Below, in pieces: positions 27,048 through 33,741 of a stretch of 33,741 bases of DNA (position 1 is the first letter of the stretch; the number at the start of each line of letters is the position of its first letter). The position numbers and the translations under genes are program-made. Source of the stretch: Hyphomicrobiales bacterium (GTDB taxonomy: Bacteria; Pseudomonadota; Alphaproteobacteria; Rhizobiales; Xanthobacteraceae); the NCBI GenBank assembly GCA_003140315.1, contig PLJS01000238.1:1-33741 (forward strand), given 5' to 3'. The notes beneath the pieces are model-generated. The model ran no database searches, was not told the DNA's origin, and saw only the letters and a program-made list of their open reading frames with translations.

Positions 27048-27689
27048 ATGCCAAATCTGAAAGTCGCCGTCGTCCCCGTCACACCGTTCGAGCAGAATTG
27101 CTCGATCGTTGCGTGCGCCGAGACCAACCGCGCCGCGATCGTCGATCCCGGCGGCGATGTTGCGCGCATCCGCGCGGCGATTGACCAACTTGGCGTGACG
27201 CCTGAGAAGATCTTGCTGACCCACGGCCATATCGATCATGCTGGCGGCGCGGCCGAGCTCGCCGAAGCGCTCTCGATCCCGATTGAAGGACCGCACGAGG
27301 CCGACGCGTTCCTGCTGTCCGGGCTTGCCGCGCAGGGGCGGAAATTCGGAATCGCGGACGCGCGCGACCTGACGCCCTCGCGTTGGTTCAATGAAGGGGA
27401 CGCGGTAAGCGTCGGCAAGCTGCGCTTCGACGTGCTTCACGTTCCCGGCCACACGCCGGGCCATATCGTGTTCGTCAACGCGGCGGAGCGGTTTGCACTC
27501 GTCGGCGATACGCTGTTCGCGGGCTCGGTCGGCCGCACCGACTTTCCCTATGGAAGCCACGACCAGCTTATCGCCGGCATCAAGGACAAGCTGCTGCCGC
27601 TCGGCGATGACGTCACCATCCTGCCCGGCCACGGTCCCGGCTCGACCATCGGGGCGGAGCGCACGGGTAATGGATTCCTGCAAAATTGA
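27048..27689 (+). CDS. Metallo-beta-lactamase-fold hydrolase, YcbL/glyoxalase II-like
   Basis: The 213-residue protein has the full two-metal set. THGHIDH (H59, H61, D63, H64) comes first, then HVPGHTPGH, GDTLFAGSVGRTD and a final LPGHGPGS. This arrangement is that of type II glyoxalases such as YcbL, which hydrolyse S-lactoylglutathione or similar thioesters. The C-terminal glutathione-binding helical domain of GloB is absent. An ATG at 27015 overlaps the kinase stop but lacks a ribosome binding site; ATG 27048 with AGGT upstream is chosen. Confidence 0.88.
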   Translation: MPNLKVAVVPVTPFEQNCSIVACAETNRAAIVDPGGDVARIRAAIDQLGVTPEKILLTHGHIDHAGGAAELAEALSIPIEGPHEADAFLLSGLAAQGRKFGIADARDLTPSRWFNEGDAVSVGKLRFDVLHVPGHTPGHIVFVNAAERFALVGDTLFAGSVGRTDFPYGSHDQLIAGIKDKLLPLGDDVTILPGHGPGSTIGAERTGNGFLQN

Positions 27690-27748
27690 CGCGAATTTGC
27701 CGCCGCGCGGCAACAATCCGGTAACCGGCTGGTAAGGTCTGAAAGTTA

Positions 27749-27773
27749 CCAATGGATGAATTCCGTTCATTGG
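27749..27773 (+). promoter_or_regulatory. Imperfect palindrome just before the 27784 gene
   Basis: A 10-bp stem with two G-U pairs (27749-27758 with 27764-27773, loop AATTC) ends 10 bases before the ATG. It could be a leader hairpin affecting ribosome access or a DNA operator. The role is unknown. Confidence 0.35.
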
Positions 27774-27783
27774 AACCGAGGCC

Positions 27784-28761
27784 ATGGCCGACGACAACGC
27801 GACACCGACCAAGATTGAACCGACCCTCCAAGTGATCGAGGCCGCTCCATCGATCGCCGCTGCGGCGCCCGAAGCGCCGATCGCCGAGGCCGCGAAGCCC
27901 GAGGCGAAGGCCGACGAACCACTGCAGGTTGAGGCCGCCGCCGAGCCCGCAAAGGTCGAAACGACCGCGATCGAGCCCGAAAAGGCCGAGGCGAGCGCAG
28001 TCGAGCCGGCGAAATTCGACGCGGGCAGGCCGCCTGCAAAAGAGCCGCCAATGATGCCGCGCGCCGCCCAGATTGTGGTCGAGCCGGTCGCCGCACCCGA
28101 TGTTCCGATGTGGCGCCACCCGATCCGCGCGCGCGAGGCAAAGCCCGCGCTTGCCGGAGCGCAGCCGCGCGGCAGCCGCTTCACGCTGCTCGCCGCCTCC
28201 GTGGCGATCGCCGCAAGCCTCGGCGCGGTCGTGGGCTCGTTCGGTGCGGCGAAATTCGGCCCGGCCCCCGAAGCGTCTTCGGCCGCCCATGCGTCCAACA
28301 CGACCGAGGACATCAAGGCGCTCAAGGAGACGGTCGCACAGCTTCGCGTCACCACGAAGGCCTTGAGCGATAATTTCGGCGGTCTGAAGCTGAGCGTGAG
28401 CAATACGAACGCGCAGCTTACCAAGATGACCGAGACGCTGGAGCGCATCGATAAGCAGGCCGATCAGCGCCGCGCTGCCGCGACGCCGGCCTCGCCTGAG
28501 GTCACCGGATCGATCGCGCCGAAGCCCGCTCCCATGGTGCTTGGAACTGCGCCGTCGACTCTGCAGCATCCGATCGTGCAGGGCTGGATTCTGCGGCGCG
28601 TTTATGACGGCACCGCCCTGGTCGAAGGCCGCGAGGGCATCATCGAGGTCGAGCCCGGCACCCCATTGCCGGGACTTGGACGCGTCGAGGATATCAGGAA
28701 GCAGGATGGCCGCTGGGTTGTCCTGACCTCCAAGGGCCTGATCGTTTCGGCCAACAAATAA
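27784..28761 (+). CDS. Conserved hypothetical membrane-anchored protein
   Basis: I do not recognise a characterised family. The 325-residue protein has four parts. An N-terminal low-complexity cytoplasmic region (1-125) is rich in Ala, Glu, Pro and Lys. One membrane helix spans about 133-154 (FTLLAASVAIAASLGAVVGSF). A predicted coiled coil covers about 173-228 (EDIKALKETVAQLRVTTKALS onward). A compact C-terminal domain spans 262-325 with WILRRVYDGTALVEGR, GIIEVEPGT and RWVVLTSKGLIV. The topology suggests a periplasmic C-terminus. Similar proteins occur, by memory, in Bradyrhizobium relatives. It has its own spacer and a hairpin before the start. Confidence 0.8.
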   Translation: MADDNATPTKIEPTLQVIEAAPSIAAAAPEAPIAEAAKPEAKADEPLQVEAAAEPAKVETTAIEPEKAEASAVEPAKFDAGRPPAKEPPMMPRAAQIVVEPVAAPDVPMWRHPIRAREAKPALAGAQPRGSRFTLLAASVAIAASLGAVVGSFGAAKFGPAPEASSAAHASNTTEDIKALKETVAQLRVTTKALSDNFGGLKLSVSNTNAQLTKMTETLERIDKQADQRRAAATPASPEVTGSIAPKPAPMVLGTAPSTLQHPIVQGWILRRVYDGTALVEGREGIIEVEPGTPLPGLGRVEDIRKQDGRWVVLTSKGLIVSANK

Positions 28762-28784
28762 GCTCCTGGTCTGTCTGCCGGTTT

Positions 28785-28811
28785 GACGGGTCGCGTGCAT
28801 CGCGGCCCGTC
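28785..28811 (+). terminator. Hairpin after the 27784 gene
   Basis: An 11-position stem (28785-28795 with 28801-28811, one T-G pair) closes a 5-base TGCAT loop, 23 bases after the stop. No T-run follows, so it is either an imperfect intrinsic terminator or an mRNA 3'-end stabiliser. Confidence 0.45.
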
Positions 28812-28896
28812 GTCACATTCTGAGCGAAGGCACTTCCGCATCCGCGATGCCGGGCGCTAGGCTTGGGCTGCCGGACTCGCAGAAGGAGCCAGGCGC

Positions 28897-29736
28897 ATGG
28901 CATCCCTGTCATTGCGGCGGACCGCGCTCGCCATCATTGCGGTTTTCGCCGTCGTGGGCATCGCGCGCGCGCAGAGCACCGCGCCCGACGCGAAACCCGA
29001 GATGCAGGCGAACTGCCCGGGGCTGATCTCGCAGGAGCGGCCGCGCGCTGTGCCGGCCGCATTCCGGCTCGCGGTGCTGAAGGAAGACGAAGTCCGGATC
29101 AGCTATGTCGGCCACTCGACCTTCCTGATCGAGAGCCCGAAGCTCGTGCGCATCGCCACCGACTACAACGACTACGTCAAGCCGGCGGTGCTGCCCGACA
29201 TCGTGACGATGAATCACGCGCACGCGACCCATTACACCGACCGGCCCGATCCGGGCATCAAGTACGTGCTCCGCGGTTGGCGTGACGACGGCAAGCCGAC
29301 CGACTACGATCTCCAGTATCAGGACGTGCGCGTGCGATCGGTCGCGACCAATATCCGCGATTGGAGCGGCGGCACCCAGCGCCACGGCAATTCGATCTTC
29401 ATCTTCGAGATCGCCAACCTCTGCATCGCGCATCTCGGCCACCTGCATCACACGCTGACCCAGCAGCAGCTCAACGAGATTGGCCGCATCGACGTCGTGA
29501 TGGTGCCGGTCGATGGCAGTTACACGCTCGACATCGACGGCATGATCGAGGTGCTGACCACGCTCAAGGCGCCGCTGATGATCCCGATGCACTACTTCTC
29601 GTCCTACACGCTCGACCGTTTCCTCGCGCGCGTCGGCAAGACTTGGGATGTCGAGACCGCGGAGGTTCCGAGCGTCGTGATCTCGAAGACCAGTTTGCCG
29701 GCGAAGCCGAAGCTGCTCGTGCTGCCGGGACACTGA
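28897..29736 (+). CDS. Exported metallo-beta-lactamase-fold protein (UlaG-like) with altered metal motif
   Basis: The 279-residue protein has a signal peptide (1-25, RRTALAIIAVFAVVGIARA, AxA cleavage) and a beta-lactamase-like fold of the UlaG type (ISYVGHSTFLIESP). The usual HxHxDH motif reads H107-A-H109-A-T111-H112, so the aspartate that normally binds the second metal is threonine. H-rich HLGHLHHTL and PMHYFS segments supply other ligands. It is probably periplasmic, perhaps with one metal; the substrate is unknown. AGAAGGAG precedes the ATG. It is followed 81 bases later by an alpha/beta hydrolase gene. Confidence 0.82.
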   Translation: MASLSLRRTALAIIAVFAVVGIARAQSTAPDAKPEMQANCPGLISQERPRAVPAAFRLAVLKEDEVRISYVGHSTFLIESPKLVRIATDYNDYVKPAVLPDIVTMNHAHATHYTDRPDPGIKYVLRGWRDDGKPTDYDLQYQDVRVRSVATNIRDWSGGTQRHGNSIFIFEIANLCIAHLGHLHHTLTQQQLNEIGRIDVVMVPVDGSYTLDIDGMIEVLTTLKAPLMIPMHYFSSYTLDRFLARVGKTWDVETAEVPSVVISKTSLPAKPKLLVLPGH

Positions 29737-29744
29737 GCATGCCT

Positions 29745-29782
29745 TTATCCCTCCCCTGCTTGCGGCGGAGGGTAGGGTGGGG
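29745..29782. repeat. Short REP-like palindrome before the hydrolase gene
   Basis: The stretch reads as CCCTCCCC-TGCTTGCGGCGGAGGG-TAGGGTGGGGG. This is the pattern of the short GC-rich palindromes scattered in Rhizobiales intergenic DNA. It lies between two plus-strand genes and overlaps no coding sequence. Confidence 0.5.
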
Positions 29783-29817
29783 GAAAACCACGCAACGTCC
29801 CAGCCGGAGAAACGCCC

Positions 29818-30681
29818 ATGCCCTTTGCCGTCACCCGCGACAACGTGCGCCTGCATTACGAGGAAGTGGGCAGCGGCACGCCGCTCGTCTTCGTGCACGA
29901 GTTCGCCGGCGACTGGCGCGCCTGGGAGCCGCAGATGCGCTACTTCGCGCGGCGCTATCGCTGCGTGACGTTCTCGTTCCGTGGCTATGCGCCCTCCGAC
30001 GTGCCACCGGAGCCAAAATCCTACGGTTACGAGCAGTTCCGCGACGACGTGATCGCCGTGATGGATCACCTCAAGATCGACAAGGCGCACATTTGCGGCC
30101 TGTCGATGGGCGGCTATGCGACACTCTGCGTCGGCATCAAGTACCCGCAGCGCGCGCTCTCGCTCACGATGGCGGGAACGGGCTCCGGCTCCGAGCGCTG
30201 GTTCGTCGACGACTTCCGCAAGAATTCGGAAGGCACCGCGAAGCAATACGACACGCTTGGCTCCGAGGGCGTCGCCAAGACCTACGGCATGGGCCCGGCG
30301 CGCATTCCCTTCGAGGTGAAGGACCCGCGCGGCTTTGCGGAGTTCTACGACCAGTTTGCGAGCCACGACGCCAAGGGCGCCGCCAACACGCTGCGCGGCT
30401 ATCAGGTCGGGCGGCCGTCGGTCTACGACTTCGAGGCCGACATCCGGAAGATCGCGCTGCCGTCGCTCGTCATCTGCGGCGACGAGGATGATCCGTGTCT
30501 TGAGCCGAGCCTCTATCTCAAGAAGCACATCGCGGCATCGGGCCTCGCGATTTTTCCGAAAAGCGGCCACACGGTGAACATCGAGGAGCCTGCGCTGTTC
30601 AACCAGACGCTTGGCGATTTCCTCGGCACTGTCGATGCCGGCCGCTGGGGACCGCGCGACCCGAGGTCGCTGCGGAAGTAA
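29818..30681 (+). CDS. Alpha/beta hydrolase
   Basis: The 287-residue protein has the alpha/beta-hydrolase fold. An HEFAG oxyanion-like segment is at 27-31, a nucleophile elbow GLSMGG has S96, the acid is D224 or D225 (GDEDDPC), and the base is H251 (SGHTVN). The triad is complete, so an esterase, lactonase or C-C hydrolase activity is likely; the substrate cannot be told. There is no signal peptide. GGAG lies 9 bases before the ATG. It is the last plus-strand gene before the convergent gap. Confidence 0.87.
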   Translation: MPFAVTRDNVRLHYEEVGSGTPLVFVHEFAGDWRAWEPQMRYFARRYRCVTFSFRGYAPSDVPPEPKSYGYEQFRDDVIAVMDHLKIDKAHICGLSMGGYATLCVGIKYPQRALSLTMAGTGSGSERWFVDDFRKNSEGTAKQYDTLGSEGVAKTYGMGPARIPFEVKDPRGFAEFYDQFASHDAKGAANTLRGYQVGRPSVYDFEADIRKIALPSLVICGDEDDPCLEPSLYLKKHIAASGLAIFPKSGHTVNIEEPALFNQTLGDFLGTVDAGRWGPRDPRSLRK

Positions 30682-30727
30682 CGGGGCGATCAGTCCGGCG
30701 CGCGCCGGCGCCGCGAGCTCCGCTTTC

Positions 30728-30866
30728 CCCTCTCCCGCTTGCGGGAGAGGGTGCCCGAGCAAAGCGAGGGCGGGAGAGGGCTTCTTCGCAGATTGCAAGA
30801 GCGCCCTCTCCCGGCCGATCCTCACTGCGTTCGGATCGTCCACCCTCTCCCGCAAGCGGGAGAGGG
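30728..30866. repeat. BIME-like nested REP palindromes
   Basis: Two perfect 11-bp palindromes, CCCTCTCCCGC-tt-GCGGGAGAGGG (30728-30751) and the same arms around aa (30843-30866), lie head to head. Between them, CGGGAGAGGGC and its complement form a third pairing. This is the arrangement of a bacterial interspersed mosaic element. No REP-associated transposase gene is present in the window. Confidence 0.75.
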
Positions 30867-31053
30867 GAAGCCTCGGTGGCGGCGGCGAAAGTCGTCGCTG
30901 GTGCGGTGCCCGCGCGCTGGCCTCGCAAGCTCGCGCCCGGGCGGCGTCGGGGCTCCGCCCGGGGGCAATAAGGTCCCCTGTCAGGAGCTGGCTGACATGT
31001 GAGCCTTGGCGACCAAGCTTGGGCGACACCGGGGCTCGTGCAAAGCGCGGCCC

Positions 31054-31112
31054 GACGCCGGACAAAGAACGCCGCGATGGCGCGCCGAAAGGCGCGGCGT
31101 CTTCGTAAGAAG
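31054..31112. other. Structured GC-rich stretch, unassigned
   Basis: GACGCC (31054-31059) pairs with GGCGTC (31096-31101) and encloses CGCGCC-GAAA-GGCGCG (31081-31096, a GNRA-type tetraloop); the two stems share one base. CTTC-GTAA-GAAG (31101-31112) follows. The tetraloops are of the kind found in structured RNA. The stretch could be a dispersed DNA element or a small RNA. Neither is established. Confidence 0.35.
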
Positions 31113-31409
31113 GCGCACACACGACCTAACGGATGCGTCGATCGGCGCTCCATCCCCCCTCGTATTTGCGAAGAGGGGAAAACCAACCGAGGCGCCGCCC
31201 GCGCGCCACCACAAGCGGGCAGCGGAGCGTTGGCTGTTTGACAATTCAAGTCGCGAAAGATGCATCAAGCGCGCTTTCACGCCGCATCTCCGGCGCCGCC
31301 TCGATCCGCTCCGCCACCAGAACGCCTCATGATGGCGCCCCTCTGCGAGCAGGGTGACGCGAAGAATAAATGCGGTTTTGCAGGCGGGGATAAATTATTT
31401 TTCGCTGTT

Positions 31410-31445
31410 CTTTCCCTCGCCCTGCGACGCGGGGAGAGGGGAAAG
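31410..31445. repeat. REP-like palindrome near the end of the hotdog gene
   Basis: CTTTCCCTC (31410-31418) pairs with GAGGGGAAAG (31436-31445) around a GC-rich centre with its own short stem. It belongs, by wording, to the same palindrome family as 30728-30866. No T-run follows on either strand. Confidence 0.5.
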
Positions 31446-31494
31446 AAAGCGCCGTCGCGGCAACGTCCTCGGCTTTCGCTGCGCTCAAGTCGGG

Positions 31495-32292
31495 CTACGC
31501 CGGCGCCGCCCCGCGCAGCCGATAGATCGCCGTGTGGGTGATGTGCGCAACCGGCGTGTGCGCGTTGGATAGGACCACGCCGTCGAGCTCGACGAAGCGA
31601 TGACCCTTGCGCTCGTAATTCGCCGAAACGCGCGCATGGAGCGCGATGTCGTCGCCGACTTTTGCCGCCGCGACATGCTGCACGGCGCTGCCGACGTGGA
31701 TCCACGGCCCGAGGATGACGTTCTGCGTCAGTGCCCAGTTGCAGGTACGCAGGATCACGCCGGGATGGACCAGGCCTTCGTCGCGGTAGAGCGGATCGGT
31801 CTCGCGCAGATCGTCAAGATAGTTCGCCGCGAACTCGGCATCGACGCGCAACGGCTTGATCCCGAGCAGCGTGCCCGGCGCGAGCGAGGTCTCGTCGGCG
31901 GGAAGGCGTGTGCCTGATGGCAGCACCGGCGCCAGCGCTTCAAGCGGCGGCGCGCCGTCGGCCAGCGACGCTTCTCCCGCCGCGCAGAGCACCCCATGGC
32001 TCTCGACGCGAATATCGAGGCCGTTCGGGGTCTCGTTCGCCGTGACGGTCGCGTCTTCGCCGTCATAGACCGGCTTGAGAAAGCGGCACGTGGCGTGGCC
32101 GCGCTCGAGAAAGGCGCGCCCCCATCGCGCGACCGCCACGTGCGTCATGTAGGCATAGACGTCGACGCCCGGCACCAGGCCGCCGCGGAACCCGAACGCG
32201 CTCGCCACGGTGTTGTCGTGGATCTTGTTCTCGGAATCCCGCGCCGAGTTGAAAGCGTTGACCGTATAGGGGACCAGCGCCGTCACGCTCAT
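31495..32292 (-). CDS. MaoC/hotdog-like domain protein
   Basis: The 265-residue protein begins MSVTALVPYTVNAFNSARDS. Its N-terminal segment carries D19, N22 and H25 in ARDSENKIHDNTVASAFGFRGGLVPG. This resembles the D-x-N-P-I-H hydratase motif of MaoC proteins, with one extra residue. The C-terminal half (about 150-265) has a second hotdog-like part, with KVGDDIALHARVSANYERKGHRFVELDGVV. Enoyl-CoA hydratase or thioesterase activity is possible but unproven. A longer frame to 32346 would overlap the DUF1993 stop; ATG 32292 is chosen. It follows the DUF1993 gene by 8 bases. Confidence 0.78.
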   Translation of the reverse strand: MSVTALVPYTVNAFNSARDSENKIHDNTVASAFGFRGGLVPGVDVYAYMTHVAVARWGRAFLERGHATCRFLKPVYDGEDATVTANETPNGLDIRVESHGVLCAAGEASLADGAPPLEALAPVLPSGTRLPADETSLAPGTLLGIKPLRVDAEFAANYLDDLRETDPLYRDEGLVHPGVILRTCNWALTQNVILGPWIHVGSAVQHVAAAKVGDDIALHARVSANYERKGHRFVELDGVVLSNAHTPVAHITHTAIYRLRGAAPA

Positions 32293-32300
32293 GGCTCGAT

Positions 32301-32807
32301 CTAGCTTCGTCCGAGGAAGTCGCGTTTGCCGATCTCGACGCCGCAATGGCGCAGGATGTCATAGGCCGTGGTGGCGTGGAAGTAGAAGTTCGGCAACACG
32401 AAGTGGAGGAGAAAATCCTCGCCTTTCAGGGTCAAGGTCTGCTGCGGTCCGATCGGGAAGGTGACGTCCTTCCCGTCCGCGGCATCGATCTGCGCGGCGC
32501 TCACGCTTTTGACGTAGTCGATCGTCTTGGCGATGCGCGCCTTGAGCTCCGGAATGGTCTTTTCCTCGTCGGGAAATTTCGGCGCCTCGCCGGTGAGGCG
32601 GCCGACGCAGTTCTTGGCGAAGTCGCTGGTGAGCTGCACCTGCTTCACCAACGGAAGCATGTCCGGATATAGCCTGCTCGACAGCAGCACCGATGGATCG
32701 ATCTTTTTCGCTTCGCAATAGGCCGCCGCCTTGTCGAGGATTTTCGAGAGCGCGGTCAGCGTCTGCACGAACGTGGGCACGCTCGCGCTGGAGATGGAAA
32801 GGGGCAT
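32301..32807 (-). CDS. DUF1993 family protein
   Basis: The 168-residue protein matches my memory of the DUF1993 family: MPLSISSASVPTFVQTL at the start, LYPDMLPLVKQVQLTSDFAK in the middle and FYFHATTAYDILRHCGVEIGK at the end. It is mostly helical, resembling the DinB four-helix fold, with a conserved C-terminal histidine. Its function is unknown. AAGGA is spaced 7 bases from the ATG. It lies between gyrB (58-base gap) and the hotdog gene (8-base gap), likely in one transcript with the latter. Confidence 0.85.
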   Translation of the reverse strand: MPLSISSASVPTFVQTLTALSKILDKAAAYCEAKKIDPSVLLSSRLYPDMLPLVKQVQLTSDFAKNCVGRLTGEAPKFPDEEKTIPELKARIAKTIDYVKSVSAAQIDAADGKDVTFPIGPQQTLTLKGEDFLLHFVLPNFYFHATTAYDILRHCGVEIGKRDFLGRS

Positions 32808-32865
32808 GGGAAAAGTCCTTGGGTTCGATGAAGTTCAGGTCTCGGCGCCGTAAACCGCGCGCTCG

Positions 32866-33741
32866 TCACACGTCCACGCTCGCCGCGAGCGCGTTCTCCT
32901 GGATGAATTCGCGCCGCGGCTCGACGACGTCGCCCATCAGCTTGGTGAAGATGTCGTCGGCCTCGTCGACCTCCTTGATCTTCACCTGCAACAGCGAGCG
33001 CACCGAGGCATCGAGCGTTGTCTCCCAGAGCTGCTCGGGGTTCATCTCGCCGAGCCCCTTGTAACGCTGCATCTTGATGCCCTCGCGGCCGGCGCCGGTC
33101 ACCGCGTCGAACAGGCTGACCGGCCCGTGGATCGCGGTGTCCTCGCCTTTTCGCCGCAGCACGCCGGGCTTCATGTAAAGGCTCTGCAGCGCGGCTGCGT
33201 GCTCGTCCAGCTTGCGCGCGTCGGCCGAGCCGAGCAGCGCGTGGTCGATGACGGCGACTTCCTTGACGCCGCGCACCATGCGCTGGAACACGAAGCCGTC
33301 GCCTTCGGCGAAAACGCCCTGCCAGCCGCGCTCGGTCTCCTCGCTGAGCGCGTCGAGCCGCACCGCGATATATCCCGCCGCCGCCGTTGCCTTCGGCGTG
33401 TCGCCGAAGATCTCGGGGCGCAGCACGCCCGCGATGGCGGCCTGCTCGACGACCTTGCGGTTGTAGCGGCTGTGCAGGCCGCCAAGCACGTTGCGGACCG
33501 CGCGCGCCTCTTCGATGATCTGCTTGAGATCGGCGCCGGCGCGCTCGTCGCCCGAATAGGGACGGAACACCGTGTCATCGAGCCCGGTATCGATCAGGTA
33601 ATCCTCCAGCGCGCGCTCGTCCTTGAGATACTGCTCGGACTTCCCGCGCGTGACTTTGTAGAGCGGGGCCTGCGCGATGTAGATGTAGCCGCGGTCGATC
33701 AATTCGCGCATCTGGCGGAAGAAGAACGTCAGCAGCAGCGT
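32866..33741 (-). CDS. gyrB: DNA gyrase subunit B, 3' part (cut by window edge)
   Basis: GyrB is the ATPase subunit of gyrase. The visible 291 residues are the C-terminal part. They contain [21 protein letters not shown] (end of the TOPRIM region), the proteobacterial insert-like middle segment, and the diagnostic [20 protein letters not shown]. The protein ends [16 protein letters not shown]. The ATPase domain and the start lie beyond the right edge. GyrB rather than ParE is favoured by the [15 protein letters not shown] wording and the terminal sequence. Confidence 0.95.
   Translation of the reverse strand, partial: TLLLTFFFRQMRELIDRGYIYIAQAPLYKVTRGKSEQYLKDERALEDYLIDTGLDDTVFRPYSGDERAGADLKQIIEEARAVRNVLGGLHSRYNRKVVEQAAIAGVLRPEIFGDTPKATAAAGYIAVRLDALSEETERGWQGVFAEGDGFVFQRMVRGVKEVAVIDHALLGSADARKLDEHAAALQSLYMKPGVLRRKGEDTAIHGPVSLFDAVTGAGREGIKMQRYKGLGEMNPEQLWETTLDASVRSLLQVKIKEVDEADDIFTKLMGDVVEPRREFIQENALAASVDV

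Larger units (their letters stand above)
30682..31494. other. 813-base convergent intergenic region without a supported gene
   Basis: Open frames here lack family motifs and ribosome binding sites, so I see no gene. The region holds a nested REP/BIME-like palindrome (30728-30866) and a GC-rich structured stretch at about 31054-31112. A 6-bp hairpin CCCCTC/GAGGGG (near 31157-31178) and another palindrome (31410-31445) follow. It separates the plus-strand hydrolase from the minus-strand gyrB group. Confidence 0.7.

Noticed and set aside
28909-31122. A 737-codon minus-strand open frame across the lactamase-fold and hydrolase genes
   Set aside because: Both plus-strand genes show full motifs and ribosome binding sites. 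The antisense frame runs through palindromic repeats and has no recognisable domain.

Overview
This looks like a chromosomal segment of a GC-rich alphaproteobacterium of the Hyphomicrobiales (Rhizobiales), probably near Bradyrhizobium, Rhodopseudomonas or the Xanthobacteraceae. The evidence is the protein sequences (an alphaproteobacterial IF-2 N-terminus, a Fur/Mur without the zinc CxxC pair, a PraR-type regulator beside metK), the gene order, and palindromic intergenic repeats of the kind known in Bradyrhizobium relatives. Most of the window is core housekeeping DNA. I see no rRNA, tRNA, CRISPR array, prophage or insertion sequence.

Bases 1-9279 (minus strand) hold the translation and transcription operon rimP-nusA-ylxR-infB-rbfA-truB-rpsO-pnp, with pnp cut by the window edge. 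Several junctions overlap as ATGA. The spacers are rich in RNA structure: a terminator-like hairpin ahead of rimP, a compound palindrome between infB and rbfA, a promoter plus hairpin ahead of rpsO, and three hairpins between rpsO and pnp.

Bases 9280-11541 hold a divergent promoter region with a CtrA-like box and a plus-strand HerA/FtsK-superfamily ATPase gene. Bases 11553-25008 (minus strand) form a long, dense series. In transcription order these are trpS, uspA, nfuA, tsaB, rimI, fur/mur, plsC, miaB, phoH, ybeY, corC, lnt, praR, metK and trmB. They serve tRNA modification (TsaB, MiaB, TrmB), rRNA maturation (YbeY, PhoH), lipoprotein and phospholipid synthesis (Lnt, PlsC), Fe-S assembly, metal regulation and SAM supply.

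Bases 25107-25853 carry a nitrilase-family gene of clearly lower GC (about 55% in hand-counted lines) that looks inserted. Bases 25940-30681 (plus strand) hold a PfkB/adenosine kinase-like gene, a YcbL-type metallo-hydrolase, an unknown membrane-anchored protein, a secreted metallo-beta-lactamase-fold protein with an altered metal motif, and an alpha/beta hydrolase. An 813-base convergent gap (30682-31494) follows. It contains REP/BIME-like palindromes and one structured stretch I cannot assign. The window closes on the minus strand with a MaoC/hotdog-like gene, a DUF1993 gene and the 3' part of gyrB.

I found no clear undescribed multi-gene system. The most testable leads are the possible attenuator ahead of rimP-nusA, the CtrA-like box before the HerA-like ATPase gene, the palindrome inside the infB-rbfA operon, and the structured gap near 31 kb.
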